This document shows positions 27,575-35,264 of a stretch of DNA of 64,000 nt, in pieces. The notes beneath the pieces were generated by a model. That model made no database searches, had not been told where the DNA came from, and saw only the letters and a list, made by a program, of their open reading frames with translations. Position numbers and translations under genes: made by a program. The stretch comes from Cernens ardua (lineage in GTDB: Bacteria; Pseudomonadota; Gammaproteobacteria; Pseudomonadales; Halomonadaceae): assembly GCF_051251085.1 (NCBI RefSeq), contig NZ_JBPCZH010000001.1:372001-436000 (forward strand), in the 5' to 3' direction. Position 1 is the first letter of the stretch. Every line of letters begins with the position of its first letter.

Positions 27575-28132
27575 TCAATTCCTCAACAGGTTCAGAAACT
27601 CCTGACGCGTATTGGCACTTTCACGCAATCTGCCCAACATCACAGACGTTTTCATGCTGGAATTCTGTTTTTCTACACCACGCATCATCATGCACATGTG
27701 ACGCGCTTCAATAATGACACCTACTCCCGATGCCCCCGTCACTTTCTGGACCGCATCGGCTATCTGATGAGTCAGCTCTTCCTGAATCTGCAAGCGCCGC
27801 GCATACATATCAACGATGCGTGCAAACTTGGAGAGGCCCAACACCTTGCCCCCCGGTAGATAGCCGATATGACACCGACCAATGAAAGGCAACATATGGT
27901 GTTCACAGAGCGAATACAACTCGATGTCCTTGACGATCACCAGCTCATCATTGGTCGAGCTGAATACAGCTCCGTTCACAATTTCATCCAGGGTCTGATG
28001 ATAACCACGGGTTAAAAACTGCATGGCCTTGGCAGCACGTTTGGGTGTATCCACCAACCCTTCACGCGTAGGATCTTCACCCAACTGCTCAAGAATCGCG
28101 CGGTAGTGACTTTCTAATGAAGCATCGGTCAT
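27575..28132 (-). CDS. folE: GTP cyclohydrolase I
   Basis: Zinc enzyme that converts GTP to dihydroneopterin triphosphate, the first step of folate synthesis. The start at 28132 gives 185 residues beginning M-T-D-A-S-L-E-S; the frame upstream to 28252 has no family similarity. Zinc and active-site motifs S-L-C-E-H-H-M-L-P-F, R-L-Q-I-Q-E-E-L-T and E-A-R-H-M-C-M-M-M-R-G are intact. It is convergent with purH and probably transcribed from the gap below srkA. Confidence 0.96.
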   Translation of the reverse strand: MTDASLESHYRAILEQLGEDPTREGLVDTPKRAAKAMQFLTRGYHQTLDEIVNGAVFSSTNDELVIVKDIELYSLCEHHMLPFIGRCHIGYLPGGKVLGLSKFARIVDMYARRLQIQEELTHQIADAVQKVTGASGVGVIIEARHMCMMMRGVEKQNSSMKTSVMLGRLRESANTRQEFLNLLRN

Positions 28133-28348
28133 GGAGTAATCCAGTCTTTCCTGATCTGTGAAAACAAATAAATGATGCGCGAAGTGTACACTTAAATGCG
28201 CTGATAAGCATTGCTGTCTTGCAACAGCCTGATGTCTAGCCCAAGGGCACAAAACACGACAAGGCTATGCCGCTTCCTTGACCCAATCATTTATGTGAAT
28301 GATGGCGAATACCAAATGTATCATGCGGCACAACGTAACGCCTGCATG

Positions 28349-29353
28349 TTAAGCCATCCACCGCTGTGGCGTTATGGCTACACGTTGCGCTTCCAATTCA
28401 CGGATATGACTGTTCCAATACCCCTCATCATTTACCCATGGAAATGCCTGGGGAAAGGCAGGGTCAGCCCATCGATCAAGAATCCAGGCGCTATGCCGCA
28501 TAACACGAACTGTCCGAAGCACTTCGATCCATTGAATTTCACGTCGATCAAACTCCTTGAACTCTTCATAGCCCTCTATCAACTCGGACAATTGAGTACG
28601 CCAGCCCTGTTCATTCGGGTCACTCAAAAACATCCATAAGTCCTGAATGGCAGGGGCATAACCACAATCGTCAAAGTCGACCAGTGTATAATGCCCATCA
28701 TGACCTAACACGTTACCCGGGTGGCAATCATTATGGACTACGATAGGCTTTACCTGTGGTAGCTTCAACGAATCAATGGCTTTAATGATCCCTTTGCTGA
28801 CAACATCATAATCGGCACGATTTTGGCTTGAGAGCTGCCCACTGTTCAGCACTGTTTCACGACTTTCCTGACATACCCTAAGCGGGTCGAAAGTCGGACG
28901 ATGATATAAGCTCACGGTCGAGGCTGCTGCATGCATTTGCCCGATCAGCTGCCCCAGCGCAAATAACTCGTCAGGGTCTTCCAGCATCGGAGAACGGCCA
29001 ACAACATGCGGGAAAATAGCCAACCTTTGTCCTTCAATATGGAACAGGCTTTTACCCTCTGCATCCCGCCACACATTGCCTACAGGCACGCCCTTTTCAT
29101 GCAAGTGCGTCAGAAGCCGATGCTCTTCCAGAATCGCCTCATCACTCCAGCGCCCGGGTCGATAAAACTTGGCAATCCAACGATGCCCTTCGTCATCCCT
29201 GAATGAATAGACACGATTTTCGTAACTATTCAGGGCAAAAGGCTCGCCTTCGACCCGAAAAGTCAATGACTCAATAGCACGCACAATACTGCCTGGGTCC
29301 AGTGTCGCAAAGGGTAATTGCGAAGTACTGTGATGGGTTAAAGTGTTTGTCAT
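28349..29353 (-). CDS. srkA: Stress response kinase A (YihE family)
   Basis: Ser/Thr kinase of the choline-kinase/APH fold; in E. coli it counters MazEF-type death signals after envelope stress. The 334-residue protein has the N-terminal lobe segment S-Y-E-N-R-V-Y-S-F, the catalytic loop V-H-N-D-C-H-P-G-N-V and the metal-binding L-V-D-F-D-D-C-G. The catalytic loop reads H-N-D where most relatives have H-G-D. E. coli has it next to dsbA; here its neighbours are folE and a small membrane protein gene. Confidence 0.93.
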   Translation of the reverse strand: MTNTLTHHSTSQLPFATLDPGSIVRAIESLTFRVEGEPFALNSYENRVYSFRDDEGHRWIAKFYRPGRWSDEAILEEHRLLTHLHEKGVPVGNVWRDAEGKSLFHIEGQRLAIFPHVVGRSPMLEDPDELFALGQLIGQMHAAASTVSLYHRPTFDPLRVCQESRETVLNSGQLSSQNRADYDVVSKGIIKAIDSLKLPQVKPIVVHNDCHPGNVLGHDGHYTLVDFDDCGYAPAIQDLWMFLSDPNEQGWRTQLSELIEGYEEFKEFDRREIQWIEVLRTVRVMRHSAWILDRWADPAFPQAFPWVNDEGYWNSHIRELEAQRVAITPQRWMA

Positions 29354-29388
29354 ATTGAATATCTTCTAAAGCGCGTTCTCGCACTCAT

Positions 29389-29598
29389 CTACAGTTTGAT
29401 TTTATAAAAAACAGCATTGACCACACAGGATTGCCCATTTGCCAATAGAGGGACATTCGATTCCTGTTTGCTGAATTCATGCCACAGGGGGCAGGTCAAC
29501 ATATACACACCGTAGGTATGCTTGTAGACCGTCCTATTTACAAAAAACAATATTTCACGATAGGGACATCTACCTTTAGAGCTGATTCCACTATCCAT
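29389..29598 (-). CDS. Possible 69-residue protein, unknown
   Basis: Not recognised. The ATG at 29598 overlaps the end of the small membrane protein gene (ATGGATAG), as in translationally coupled pairs, but there is no ribosome site. The product is mixed polar/aromatic with three cysteines and no clear membrane segment. It may be real, or only an open frame in the 29354-29590 gap. Confidence 0.3.
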   Translation of the reverse strand: MDSGISSKGRCPYREILFFVNRTVYKHTYGVYMLTCPLWHEFSKQESNVPLLANGQSCVVNAVFYKIKL

Positions 29599-29818
29599 AA
29601 TGCTGTACGCCGATAATCACCAGGACCGCAATGGCCAAAATGTAAAATGTCGGACGCTTGACCTTCATTGAAAAGTCGATTTTTTCTTCCTGAAAACGGG
29701 AATCGGGCCATCTACGCTGAGTACGCCGAGCCCATCTTATCCATACATACAAAATGGCGATGAGTGCGAGAAACAACACGATCACATTGATACAAGCCAC
29801 TTTTTCCATCATTGGCAT
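29591..29818 (-). CDS. Small two-helix membrane protein, unknown
   Basis: Not recognised as a named family. From the ATG at 29818 the product has about 75 residues: a first membrane helix (residues about 8-27, I-V-L-F-L-A-L-I-A-I-L), a basic loop with W-A-R-R-T-Q-R-R, and a second helix at the C terminus (F-Y-I-L-A-I-A-V-L-V-I-I). The frame is open upstream to a TTG at 29872, and ATGs at 29812 and 29809 are also possible. The hydrophobic pattern and basic loop make chance unlikely. It is upstream of srkA in the same direction but 240 bp away. Confidence 0.6.
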   Translation of the reverse strand: MPMMEKVACINVIVLFLALIAILYVWIRWARRTQRRWPDSRFQEEKIDFSMKVKRPTFYILAIAVLVIIGVQHYG

Positions 29819-30153
29819 CACTTCATCAGGATTGATAATATAATTCACGTTGTATAACCTGTTTTCAGTCAAGGCCTGTTCTTCTACGCGGTAAACAATG
29901 TTTTGAAAAAAGTTTGTGGCTATTACATGCCATTATTCGCGCCTTTTTCTTTACAACGTTTTCCCTTGTAGCACTTCTTCACACATCGAGCCTCGACACA
30001 CCATAATGATTCAGCTATTCACAACTCACATGGGAATAACAACAAACTATAACAATAACGGCAAAAATATTCGGTATCATGACTGAATATGCGTAAAATG
30101 CCGCACTGGCGTCGTGCCGATTCCCACGATTGATTACCAAAAAGCAGAGCACC

Positions 30154-30354
30154 ATGGATTTTCAGCAACATCTTTTTCTGCCAGCAACGTCAGATGCCCC
30201 TTTGCAGTGGCTGGTCAGCATGCTTCCTTACATCCTCGGGATCATACTGATTTTACTGGTCAGCCTGTTTATCGTCAGCAAGGTATGGTTGTTTCCTTCA
30301 CGGGAGCGTCGACTGAAACGGAACCGCCGAAAATTGCACAAGGGAAGTCGTTAG
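30154..30354 (+). CDS. Small single-helix membrane protein, unknown
   Basis: Not recognised. From the ATG at 30154 the 66-residue product has a polar N terminus, one strong membrane helix (residues about 25-44, M-L-P-Y-I-L-G-I-I-L-I-L-L-V) and a very basic tail (R-E-R-R-L-K-R-N-R-R-K). A TTG at 30130 would add eight residues. The ATG is preceded by AGAG. Its stop codon TAG (30352-30354) overlaps the comF stop on the other strand (30351-30353), so the two genes end tail to tail with no spacer. Positive residues after the helix predict a cytoplasmic C terminus. Confidence 0.65.
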   Translation: MDFQQHLFLPATSDAPLQWLVSMLPYILGIILILLVSLFIVSKVWLFPSRERRLKRNRRKLHKGSR

Positions 30355-31142
30355 CAGCTGTTACCCCTTTTTGTAGGCGTTCGAGCAAATGCCAGCGCAC
30401 CCACCCATTCGGCCCCATGTACAAAGCAGGTGGCTGCCAGGCTATCCAATGTCGCCCCTGTAGTGGCGACATCATCCAATATCAGTATACGTTCAGGTAC
30501 ACGCCCCTCCAATTCAAATACGTCTTTCATGTTTGCTCGCCGTTCACGTCTGTTCAATGTTTTTTGAGGCGCCAACCCCTCTTTACGTGACGCTGTCAAT
30601 AAAGGCAGCCCTGTCAGTCTGGATAAACGCTTGGCCCATACGTACACAGGGTCAAACCCTCTGCTACGTGTACGTTTGCAATCGGGGGGGACCGCCAATA
30701 ATGTTTGAACACGCTTACCACCTTCAAATAAGAACATTCCTGCAATCCGATACCAGACCAGTTCGAACAGTAACCTCCCCGACAGTAAATCACCATGCTG
30801 TTTGTAACGACACATGAGTCGGGCAATTTCTCTCTGATAGACGTAAGGTGCCAGACAGTAATGCAACATGGGAGGAGTATCCCTGCACTGCTGACAAAGC
30901 ATTGGCTCATGCATTCCAAGGCTGTCTAAATCTTCATTACATACCCTGCGCCTTATTCGGCAGGTGATAGGCTCAGCACACAGCGAACAGGCAGCATCAT
31001 TCAGTGGGAGTGCCTGCCAACAGGGTTTGCACCAGGGCAACCGTTTTTGGGGCATTCCCAAACAAAGTGGACAATACCCGGGAAGCAATACAAAAAGCTG
31101 ACGTTCCAGCCATGTATAAAGCGTCACATCACACCCCATCAT
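30351..31142 (-). CDS. comF: ComF family phosphoribosyltransferase-like protein
   Basis: ComF/GntX-type protein, associated with DNA uptake in competent bacteria; the exact reaction is not established. The 263-residue product has an N-terminal zinc-ribbon-like region with paired cysteines (C-P-L-C, C-K-P-C, C-S-L-C, C-Q-Q-C) and a C-terminal phosphoribosyltransferase domain with the PRPP loop I-L-I-L-D-D-V-A-T-T-G-A-T. I used the ATG at 31142; a GTG at 31154 would add four residues. bioB and bioF, its neighbours in many gammaproteobacteria, are not present. Confidence 0.9.
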   Translation of the reverse strand: MMGCDVTLYTWLERQLFVLLPGYCPLCLGMPQKRLPWCKPCWQALPLNDAACSLCAEPITCRIRRRVCNEDLDSLGMHEPMLCQQCRDTPPMLHYCLAPYVYQREIARLMCRYKQHGDLLSGRLLFELVWYRIAGMFLFEGGKRVQTLLAVPPDCKRTRSRGFDPVYVWAKRLSRLTGLPLLTASRKEGLAPQKTLNRRERRANMKDVFELEGRVPERILILDDVATTGATLDSLAATCFVHGAEWVGALAFARTPTKRGNSC

Positions 31143-31260
31143 GCAGCAATCCACACGGATTCAAATTCCCTAGAGCCATCATGAAAGTGAATAAAATACC
31201 TTCATCGAAGGGCAGCAATAGTATTATCGGCCGATTCTCGAATAAATTTAGTGCTTTCTA

Positions 31261-31289
31261 TTGAATATCAAGAATGTATTGTGCATAAT
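31261..31289 (+). promoter_or_regulatory. Promoter of tRNA-Leu
   Basis: TTGAAT at 31261-31266 and CATAAT at 31284-31289 are 17 bp apart. The following GC-rich GCGCACC discriminator, just before the tRNA, is typical of stringently controlled stable-RNA promoters. Confidence 0.7.
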
Positions 31290-31298
31290 GCGCACCGC

Positions 31299-31383
31299 GC
31301 CGGATTGGTGGAATTGGTAGACACGCTAGATTTAGGTTCTAGTGCCGTAAGGTGTGGGGGTTCGAGTCCCCTGTCCGGTACCA
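31299..31383 (+). tRNA. tRNA-Leu (anticodon UAG)
   Basis: An 85-nt cloverleaf with a long variable arm. The acceptor stem begins GCCGGAT and the 3' CCA is encoded at 31381-31383. The anticodon stem CTAGA/TCTAG encloses the loop TTTAGGT, giving anticodon TAG, which reads CUA and other CUN codons. The T arm contains GGTTCGAGTCC. The first acceptor pair appears to be G-U. It is a single-gene unit with its own promoter and terminator. Confidence 0.97.
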
Positions 31384-31388
31384 GATTT

Positions 31389-31429
31389 AACCCCTTGTAT
31401 TTTCAAACAATACAAGGGGTTTTCTTTTT
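31389..31429 (+). terminator. Terminator of tRNA-Leu
   Basis: A perfect stem of about 13 bp (AACCCCTTGTATT with AATACAAGGGGTT) is followed by TTTTCTTTTT. It begins six nt after the tRNA CCA end. Confidence 0.95.
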
Positions 31430-31542
31430 GCTGGAGAAAATGATTCAAGAACTGGAATGGTTGGCCTGTGAAGAGGCATACTCCCCATGCTTATTGATGC
31501 CATACAAGCAACCGTGTTTCCACACCAGTGCAGGCCTTTCAA

Positions 31543-32502
31543 TCAGGCCTTGAATTTCATGACGCTTTGAATCAACGAATCAGGCAGGTGTTCTTCGGTC
31601 CCTGTCATGGCTTCCCAGCCTAAAGCAATAGCCCCCAGCAAAGCGCCATGATTTGCTATCTGTGAAATGTGAATAGCCACCGGGCAGGGCAAAAATTCAT
31701 CGATATGTGCTTGGAGCATCGGCAAAAATACCTGGCAAAAAGGGGCCAATCCCCCACCCAGGGTGATCACATCAGGGTCAAGCGTAATCGCCGTATTGCA
31801 GACCACACGACTGAATTCGTCGACGAACTCTTCATGCATTGACCATAATGCGTCACCTTCTTGAGCTGTCAGTATTTCGGCAGCCTGAAGATGGGGAAAG
31901 CCACTATGATTGAGTTGTGCCCGCATGCCTGCACCCGAAACACGATCTTCTAGCGGTGCTACACCAGAACACGCGCCTTTGGAGTACTTTCCATGCAGAG
32001 GATAAAGCGAAGGCAATAAATATCCCAACTCCATCGCCATTTTATGTGCCCCTTGCAGTAGGCGCCCTTCAATAACGGCCCCTGCGGAAAAGCCTGTACC
32101 CAAATTGAAATGCAGGAGGGATTCTGCATGCCATCTGCCTGATTTATACTCCGCATAGCAGGCAGCTTTTACATCATTTATACCTGCCACATTCGCTGCT
32201 GGCCATGCTTCAGTGAGCGCCTTCAGCATATGCTGAAAACTCCAGTTGGGATTATTGGGCGAAAACTCTCCCGAATCTTCCGGGTGCCCGGGTGCCGCCA
32301 CAGAAATGGATGTTACCGCCTGCCACTGATGCTCAACACACCAGCGCTGTAGAAAACGAGTAATATCCTTGACCGGATTATTTCTGTCCAACGTATCCAT
32401 GGGAACGCGTTTAAAAGCTAATATCCTGCCTGACTCATCAAAAACGGCAATCGCCATTTTCGTCCCGCCAATATCGATGGCAAGCCCTTGTGCTTTGGTC
32501 AT
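31543..32502 (-). CDS. ROK-family sugar kinase-like protein without the zinc motif
   Basis: Belongs to the ROK family (bacterial glucokinases, N-acetylhexosamine kinases, repressors). The start at 32502 gives 319 residues, beginning with the phosphate loop L-A-I-D-I-G-G-T-K; the catalytic aspartate is in G-I-N-D-V-K-A. There is no N-terminal helix-turn-helix, so it is a kinase type. Two family hallmarks are missing: E-x-G-H reads E-L-G-Y, and the C-x-C-G-x2-G-C zinc motif is replaced by a segment ending G-A-C-S-G-V-A-P-L-E-D-R. Substrate is unknown. Its ATG is one base after the permease stop, and its ribosome site lies inside the permease 3' end. Confidence 0.85.
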   Translation of the reverse strand: MTKAQGLAIDIGGTKMAIAVFDESGRILAFKRVPMDTLDRNNPVKDITRFLQRWCVEHQWQAVTSISVAAPGHPEDSGEFSPNNPNWSFQHMLKALTEAWPAANVAGINDVKAACYAEYKSGRWHAESLLHFNLGTGFSAGAVIEGRLLQGAHKMAMELGYLLPSLYPLHGKYSKGACSGVAPLEDRVSGAGMRAQLNHSGFPHLQAAEILTAQEGDALWSMHEEFVDEFSRVVCNTAITLDPDVITLGGGLAPFCQVFLPMLQAHIDEFLPCPVAIHISQIANHGALLGAIALGWEAMTGTEEHLPDSLIQSVMKFKA

Positions 32503-32503
32503 G

Positions 32504-33907
32504 TCATTCGCTCTTTTCTTCAATTGCAAAAGGCCACAGATGATGCCATCGCGCCCACATCAGGAAAATAATACTCCCCATTGCCACCCATGCCAGAGAA
32601 AGCTCGATGGGATGAAGTCCCGGTGCAGCTGAATCTGACATCAGGTAGATACCTACCCAACCGGCCAAAGCAATGATCAACGGCAATGGATACAGCCACA
32701 TGCGATAAGGCCTGTCCATCTCAGGGCGTCGCCGCCGGAGTACAATAAAAGCCGCAATTTGCCCTAGGCTTTGTACAATGATCATGACGGTCGTTAATAG
32801 TTGAATCAAAGCCGACAAATTGGTCAGTTCTCCCAATACAAATCCCATCATGGTCATGACCACCATGACAATCACACCATAGACAGGAAAAGCTCTGGTC
32901 TTGTGCAAGGTCGCAAATCTTTTAAAAAACACGCCATCACGAGCTGCCTCATAGGGAATACGTGAACCTGACAGCATTCCCACTGTAAAAGAGGTGAAAG
33001 CAATCAACAAAATCAGAGCAGTGCCTATATAAGCGGCCCACTTTCCCCAAGTAGCCATCAGAACAGCCGAGGCCAGTGCCTGATTGGCCAGGGTTCCCGG
33101 TTCAATCATTTGCTGCCAGGGAATCACCCCAAGCATTCCGACCTGCATCAGCAAATAAACAATCATGATACCGATAATCGAGAGCGTAATTGACAAGGGA
33201 ATGATCCTCCCCGGGTTTTCAACTTCTGCCCCCATATACGCCGTCGTGTTGTAACCAAGGTAATCGTAGACGCCGATGGTTAGCCCACCTGCAAAAGCAA
33301 ACCAGAACGAACTGTGGTTGAGCGCAAAGGCTCCCGCAGGATAATCGATAACATGATGTAGATTGAAGCGGGAAAAACTGGCGAGGATAACCATCAGCAA
33401 TGCAATAATCATCACTCCCCAGAGGCCCACTACCCAACGGCTAATGGTTTCTACGCGATGCCATAAGAAAAGCCACGATAAAAGGATAAGTACAAGCCCT
33501 AATATGACCTGTACCACCAGGGACAGGTCGGGAATAAAAAACGATAAATATTGAACAAATCCTACTACACCGGTCGACATGATAAGTGGTACAAAAAGAA
33601 TAGCGGTCCACACAAACAGAAAAGGCATCCAGTTACCAGTACGGTCGCGAAAAGCCTCACGCAAGTATATGTAGGTCCCTCCCGAACCAGGCATGGCGGC
33701 TCCCAATTCAGCCCAGACCAGCCCATCACATAGCGCAAGAAGAGCACCGGCTACCCACCCCATCACCGCTTGAGGCCCATGGAACATGGCCACCATCGCG
33801 GGAATGGTTATAAAAGGACCTACACCACACATCTGCACCATATTGAGAGCCACAGCACGCCAAAGTCCGATGCGTTTGCGTAACCCGACTGAATGGGGAG
33901 TATCCAT
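32504..33907 (-). CDS. APC-superfamily amino acid/amine permease
   Basis: Inner-membrane secondary transporter with about 12 helices, 467 residues from the ATG at 33907, which has AAGGAAAGAG as ribosome site; the frame is open to 33940. The first helix has the glycine-rich break M-C-G-V-G-P-F-I-T-I-P, and the loop after helix 2 reads W-A-E-L-G-A-A-M-P-G-S-G-G-T-Y-I-Y, typical of the APC fold. Substrate cannot be told; amino acids, polyamines or related amines are likely. It forms an operon with the downstream ROK kinase, an unusual partner, and is preceded by a terminator-like hairpin (33960-34000). Confidence 0.9.
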   Translation of the reverse strand: MDTPHSVGLRKRIGLWRAVALNMVQMCGVGPFITIPAMVAMFHGPQAVMGWVAGALLALCDGLVWAELGAAMPGSGGTYIYLREAFRDRTGNWMPFLFVWTAILFVPLIMSTGVVGFVQYLSFFIPDLSLVVQVILGLVLILLSWLFLWHRVETISRWVVGLWGVMIIALLMVILASFSRFNLHHVIDYPAGAFALNHSSFWFAFAGGLTIGVYDYLGYNTTAYMGAEVENPGRIIPLSITLSIIGIMIVYLLMQVGMLGVIPWQQMIEPGTLANQALASAVLMATWGKWAAYIGTALILLIAFTSFTVGMLSGSRIPYEAARDGVFFKRFATLHKTRAFPVYGVIVMVVMTMMGFVLGELTNLSALIQLLTTVMIIVQSLGQIAAFIVLRRRRPEMDRPYRMWLYPLPLIIALAGWVGIYLMSDSAAPGLHPIELSLAWVAMGSIIFLMWARWHHLWPFAIEEKSE

Positions 33908-33959
33908 GCTCTCTTTCCTTGTTTTTATTGAGGTGACCACAAGTGAAATACCATTTTAG

Positions 33960-34000
33960 AAAAAGACTCCTGTGTTGAAAAAGAATTTTCAACACAGGAG
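33960..34000 (-). terminator. Terminator hairpin in the permease leader
   Basis: On the minus strand, a perfect 15-bp stem (34000-33986 with 33981-33967) and a 4-nt loop are followed by TCTTTTTCT. It lies about 55 nt upstream of the permease ATG, so it either ends a separate small RNA or acts as an attenuator in the permease leader. Confidence 0.8.
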
Positions 34001-34120
34001 AGGTTAAACGTGCGACATCCAAAATACCGGGGGGAGATGGCTATTTTATAGGTGTATGAGGTAACCAAAGCCGTGGCAAGCATGCATGACGGGCACTTAA
34101 AGCACCCTGCGGACTGCCCT
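33960..34120 (-). ncRNA. Candidate structured leader or small RNA
   Basis: A TATAAT -10 hexamer at 34132-34127 (minus strand) would start an RNA near 34120 that ends at the terminator at 33960, about 160 nt. The segment is clearly richer in G+C than the flanking AT-rich DNA. It contains a 6-bp stem (GGGTGC with GTGCCC, plus-strand 34091-34107) and the perfect terminator stem. The -35 is poor. It matches no riboswitch class I can recall. An open frame crosses the region, but it has no ribosome site and runs through both stems. It could be the permease leader under attenuation or an independent sRNA. Confidence 0.45.
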
Positions 34121-34126
34121 TGGGCA

Positions 34127-34132
34127 ATTATA
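34127..34132 (-). promoter_or_regulatory. TATAAT -10 element of the candidate leader RNA
   Basis: A perfect TATAAT on the minus strand at 34132-34127; the best -35 at 16-17 bp spacing (TTATGA/CTTATG) is weak, so an activator may be needed. Confidence 0.45.
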
Positions 34133-34217
34133 AAAGATACTCGGTTTTTCATAAGAAATTTTTAATCTTTCCTTACGATTATTTTGACCGGAAATTGCGG
34201 GGTATCTCTTGTATCAT

Positions 34218-34246
34218 TTGAACACTATAACTTAAAAAATTATTAA
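34218..34246 (+). promoter_or_regulatory. Promoter of the 30-codon gene
   Basis: TTGAAC at 34218-34223 and TATTAA at 34241-34246 are 17 bp apart. The predicted start near 34253 leaves a short leader before the ribosome site at 34261-34268. Confidence 0.5.
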
Positions 34247-34274
34247 TTATGCAAAATGCAGAGAGAGGTACGCC

Positions 34275-34367
34275 TTGGTCAGGTGGTTGTTATTAAGCGC
34301 TTTCGTCCTCATCCTAGTCATCTGGTTACTGATCCCCTTTTCATTGGGTGGGCTCTATAGCTGGTAG
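34275..34367 (+). CDS. Putative 30-residue membrane microprotein
   Basis: A 30-codon frame with TTG start at 34275 and TAG stop at 34365-34367. GAGAGAGG (34261-34268) lies six nt before the start, one of the best ribosome sites in the window, and a promoter lies just upstream. The product begins M-V-R-W-L-L-L-S-A-F, continues as an unbroken hydrophobic helix of about 18 residues, and ends G-G-L-Y-S-W. One or two positive residues at the N terminus predict N-in topology. I do not recognise the family. It stands in AT-rich DNA divergent from the permease leader RNA. Confidence 0.55.
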   Translation: MVRWLLLSAFVLILVIWLLIPFSLGGLYSW

Positions 34368-35264
34368 CGGTGTATACACATTGTGCTAATCCTATGGTGA
34401 TGCAGCTGATTGCACTGCACCTAAGCCCCTTTCATTCCATCATCAGGCCCTTTTGCTCACCGTTTTCCTTCCTCACCATTTCCGGCATAACCCTGCTATT
34501 TTTGCGATCGAATACCGGCACCCTCAACGATGAAGCCTGATACAAGTGAGGTGAAGGGCCGTTCTTATGGTGCGAATCCAAATTCTTGTCGTAAAACCTT
34601 GTCGTCAAAAGAGTGTGAATGTATAGATGAAATAGATCGGGGTTTACCTTCAAAGAAGATGAATAACCTATCAATATGCAATGAGTATTTCGTGGGATAT
34701 CTATTAACAGAGGATGCATAACCTCTCCTTATCCTCTAATAACATTTCCATATCATTTGAATATCCACATCTATCTTCCTAAAGTACTCCATCAGTGCTT
34801 TTAAACATTTAATCATTAAGTATGATGTATGAATAATTACCACCTTTCCAACATATCATTTACAACCATAGGATAATAAAAATTGGGGATTTAACATTTT
34901 GTAGTATTGGACATTTTTATCCGCCATCACACTACCCATTCTATCAATATAAAATATTGAAATAAAATCAATACAAAACAGATAGTTAACCAAATATAAG
35001 AAAAATATTCATTTTGATACAGGTGATTAAGATTTGCCACTGCCGTCCATCGAGCCTTTAAAGGAAGATATTAAAAATCATCTTCCCATTCCTTATTTTA
35101 TAAAGTTTACTATTTTTTAACCTCCTTTATAGACGACTTGAAACTACTAAACTAAAGTTTATTGGCTTTAATAAATAATATAGATAATGATCCCACTCAC
35201 TTATTTATTTCTTCAGCTCCATAATTTTTTGAATGTAGACTTAACCATTATCAGGAATATCAGA
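34368..35264. other. AT-rich intergenic DNA upstream of the GH3 gene
   Basis: Nearly 900 bp with no supported gene; from about 34720 the sequence is strongly AT-rich compared with the rest of the window. Overlapping 63- and 95-codon frames at 34432-34721 have no ribosome sites and look like chance. The GH3 promoter should be near 35140-35190, where TTGAAA and TTGGCT -35-like and TATAGA/GATAAT -10-like sequences occur, but I cannot choose one. Confidence 0.5.

Noticed and set aside
33925..34152. A 75-codon minus-strand frame across the permease leader
   Set aside because: It runs through both RNA stems and has no ribosome site; the structured-RNA reading explains the region better. A 13-codon leader peptide starting at 34084 was also considered but has no ribosome site.
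34432..34721. Overlapping 95- and 63-codon frames on opposite strands
   Set aside because: Neither has a ribosome site or protein-like pattern, and both lie in AT-shifting intergenic DNA.
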